From Erysipelotrichaceae bacterium (lineage in GTDB: Bacteria > Bacillota_I > Bacilli_A > Erysipelotrichales > Erysipelotrichaceae), in contig DXZE01000001.1 of assembly GCA_019415435.1 (NCBI GenBank), positions 1 to 64,000 of the forward strand: a stretch of 64,000 nucleotides of DNA. Direction: 5' to 3'. Under the pieces are notes generated by a model. That model was not told the DNA's origin. It was given only the letters and a program-made list of their open reading frames with translations, and ran no database searches. Of the stretch, positions 62,738-64,000 are shown piece after piece; within the stretch, counting starts at the first letter, position 1; the number at the start of each line of letters is the position of its first letter. Made by a program: the position numbers and the translations under genes.

Positions 62738-63958
62738 TCAGAAGAAAATACCAACAGCATTCTCAAGACTGATCTCCTTGGCAGCCTCAACAAAACGGTC
62801 TACTTCTTCTTTTGAATTATAGAAATATAAGGATGCACGAATACTCTGATCCGTACCGATAATCTCATGCAGAATCTTTGCACAGTGATTACCGCTTCTT
62901 ACGGCAATATTCCTGGAGGCTAAGAAACCTGCCGCATCCTGGGCAAAGACACCCTTTGCATTAAAGTCAACCGGGCCATAAGCATTGTCTGGATTCAGCA
63001 CTTCGATGTTATCTAACTCCATCATCTTGTTAACAAAATAGGAACGAAGTTCTTTTTCATATTCATGGATATTATCCATACCAATGCTTTCAAGATACTT
63101 AACAGCAGCACCTGTACCGATTACACCTTCAATATTCGGTGTACCTGCTTCAAATTTAACTGGTGCATCTTTCAGAATAACTTCACCATCTTTATTAAAG
63201 CGGGCATTCATATCGCCACCCATAAAGACCGGTTCCATCTGCTTTAATAAGTCATACTTGCCATAGAGAATTCCCACGCCGCCTGGACCGCACATCTTAT
63301 GCGCACTGAAGCCCAGGAAATCAACATCCATGTCTTTGACATCTGTCTTCATATGTGGAACAGACTGTGCTCCATCGACAATCATCAAAGCACCATGTTC
63401 ATGGGCTATCTTAGTCATTTCCTTAATTGGCTGAATAGATCCCAGAACATTGGTTGTCTCTGCTAACATGACAGCTTTGACACCATCATGCATTGCCTTC
63501 TTAAAGTCTTCAATATGAATATTGGCTTCCTTATCTGTAGGAATATATTCCACATGAATGCCATACTCTTTTTCCAGGCGGAATAAAGGCAGGATAACAG
63601 AAGCATGTTCTGCCATTGTTGTTAAGACGGTATCACCCTTCTTTAAAAAGTTTTTTGCAAGGCCATAAGCAACCTGGTTTAAAGATTGAGAAACATTATG
63701 AGTATATACAATCTCATTAGGTTCACAATTGATAAAATCCGCAATGATCTTTCTGGTACCATCATACAATCTGTCATTTTCAGCAGCAATTGTATAATCA
63801 CCACGATGTACGTTGGATGTATGTTTTGTATAGAAATCAACGACGGCATCAACGACACATTGTGGCTTTAATGAAGTTGCGGCCGAATCAAAATAAATCA
63901 GTTCCGGGTTATTCTGAATCATAGGAAAGTCTTTTCTGATCTTATTGACATCTAGCAT
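62738..63958 (-). CDS. sufS: Cysteine desulfurase SufS
   Basis: PLP enzyme that releases sulfur from cysteine as a persulfide. It has 406 residues. The PLP lysine is in FSAHKMCGPGG (about 220). The catalytic Cys is in RSGNHCAKIL near 358, the group II (SufS) context. The start overlaps the previous gene by 7 nt, and sufU follows at 12 nt. Confidence 0.97.
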   Translation of the reverse strand: MLDVNKIRKDFPMIQNNPELIYFDSAATSLKPQCVVDAVVDFYTKHTSNVHRGDYTIAAENDRLYDGTRKIIADFINCEPNEIVYTHNVSQSLNQVAYGLAKNFLKKGDTVLTTMAEHASVILPLFRLEKEYGIHVEYIPTDKEANIHIEDFKKAMHDGVKAVMLAETTNVLGSIQPIKEMTKIAHEHGALMIVDGAQSVPHMKTDVKDMDVDFLGFSAHKMCGPGGVGILYGKYDLLKQMEPVFMGGDMNARFNKDGEVILKDAPVKFEAGTPNIEGVIGTGAAVKYLESIGMDNIHEYEKELRSYFVNKMMELDNIEVLNPDNAYGPVDFNAKGVFAQDAAGFLASRNIAVRSGNHCAKILHEIIGTDQSIRASLYFYNSKEEVDRFVEAAKEISLENAVGIFF

Positions 63959-64000
63959 AATTCTGCTATCTTCCTTTCCATTTCTTCCTTCAGCTTTGCC
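63952..64000 (-). CDS. sufD: Partial: C-terminus of probable SufD
   Basis: The last 15 codons (AKLKEEMERKIAELC, then TAG) of a gene running off the window. The frame overlaps the sufS start by 7 nt. In Bacillota suf operons the gene before sufS is sufD; identity rests on this order, not on the short sequence. Confidence 0.5.
   Translation of the reverse strand, partial: AKLKEEMERKIAELC

Overview
The window is a chromosomal segment of a low-to-moderate GC, Gram-positive anaerobe of the Bacillota. The Erysipelotrichia are the best guess, not a proven assignment. The evidence is Bacillota-type synteny (murC, a YtxG-like gene, a helical protein, ccpA, tyrS; dnaG-rpoD-trmK; ybeY-dgkA-cdd-era-recO; prpC-prkC-rsgA-rpe-thiN), a T-box leader on tyrS, a single-chain glycyl-tRNA synthetase, PASTA kinase signalling, a SufU-type suf operon and a superoxide reductase. 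Nearly all genes lie on the minus strand. The plus-strand exceptions are rpsT, the Na/Pi transporter, rpmB, proBAC, the YitT-like gene and an IS remnant. No rRNA, CRISPR array or prophage was seen. There is one tRNA gene.

Layout: 1-4.3 kb carries a lipoprotein, tyrS with a Tyr T-box, and a ccpA operon whose promoter contains a cre-like site. 4.4-8.0 kb carries murC behind a disordered protein with a duplicated SPI[F/Y]G motif, a lipoprotein and trmB. 8-15.5 kb holds pnp, superoxide reductase, rpsO, hemW, lepA, fmt and rpsT. 15.5-23.8 kb is trmK, rpoD, dnaG, glyQS, recO, era, cdd, dgkA and ybeY; the sigma factor has a long histone-like Lys/Ala/Thr/Ser tail. 23.9-33 kb has a Na/Pi transporter, phoH, rpsU, deoC, murE, mtaB, rsmE, a CorC/HlyC membrane protein with a coupled 20-codon upstream ORF, and an HD phosphohydrolase.

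33-36.25 kb is a decayed accessory island. An IS605-family element has its tnpB split by about 1.4 kb of foreign DNA. The inserted DNA carries a frameshifted membrane / coiled-coil / zinc-finger / HHxAT-repeat protein and fragments of other secreted proteins. 36.3-48.2 kb returns to housekeeping: ftsZ, a strongly degenerate ftsA, rpmB, thiN, rpe, rsgA, prkC, prpC, rlmN, rsmB and priA.

48.2-51.1 kb is a compact proBAC proline operon. An intact IS200/IS605 element (tnpA + tnpB) sits directly behind it at 51.1-52.9 kb. 53-64 kb contains a YitT-like membrane protein, a frame-split membrane diguanylate cyclase, an MgtA-type P-ATPase behind a small amber-interrupted ORF and a terminator, tRNA-Val(CAC), an LRR/EF-hand membrane protein, a secreted SH3/beta-barrel protein, 5-formyl-THF cyclo-ligase, and sufB-sufU-sufS with the end of a probable sufD.

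Functionally the segment is mostly core information processing and envelope growth: translation, replication priming, ribosome and tRNA modification, MurC/MurE/FtsA/FtsZ, and PrkC/PrpC control. The likeliest sites for undescribed biology are the 33-36 kb island, the protein before MurC, the modified FtsA and SigA, and the small upstream ORFs before corC and mgtA.
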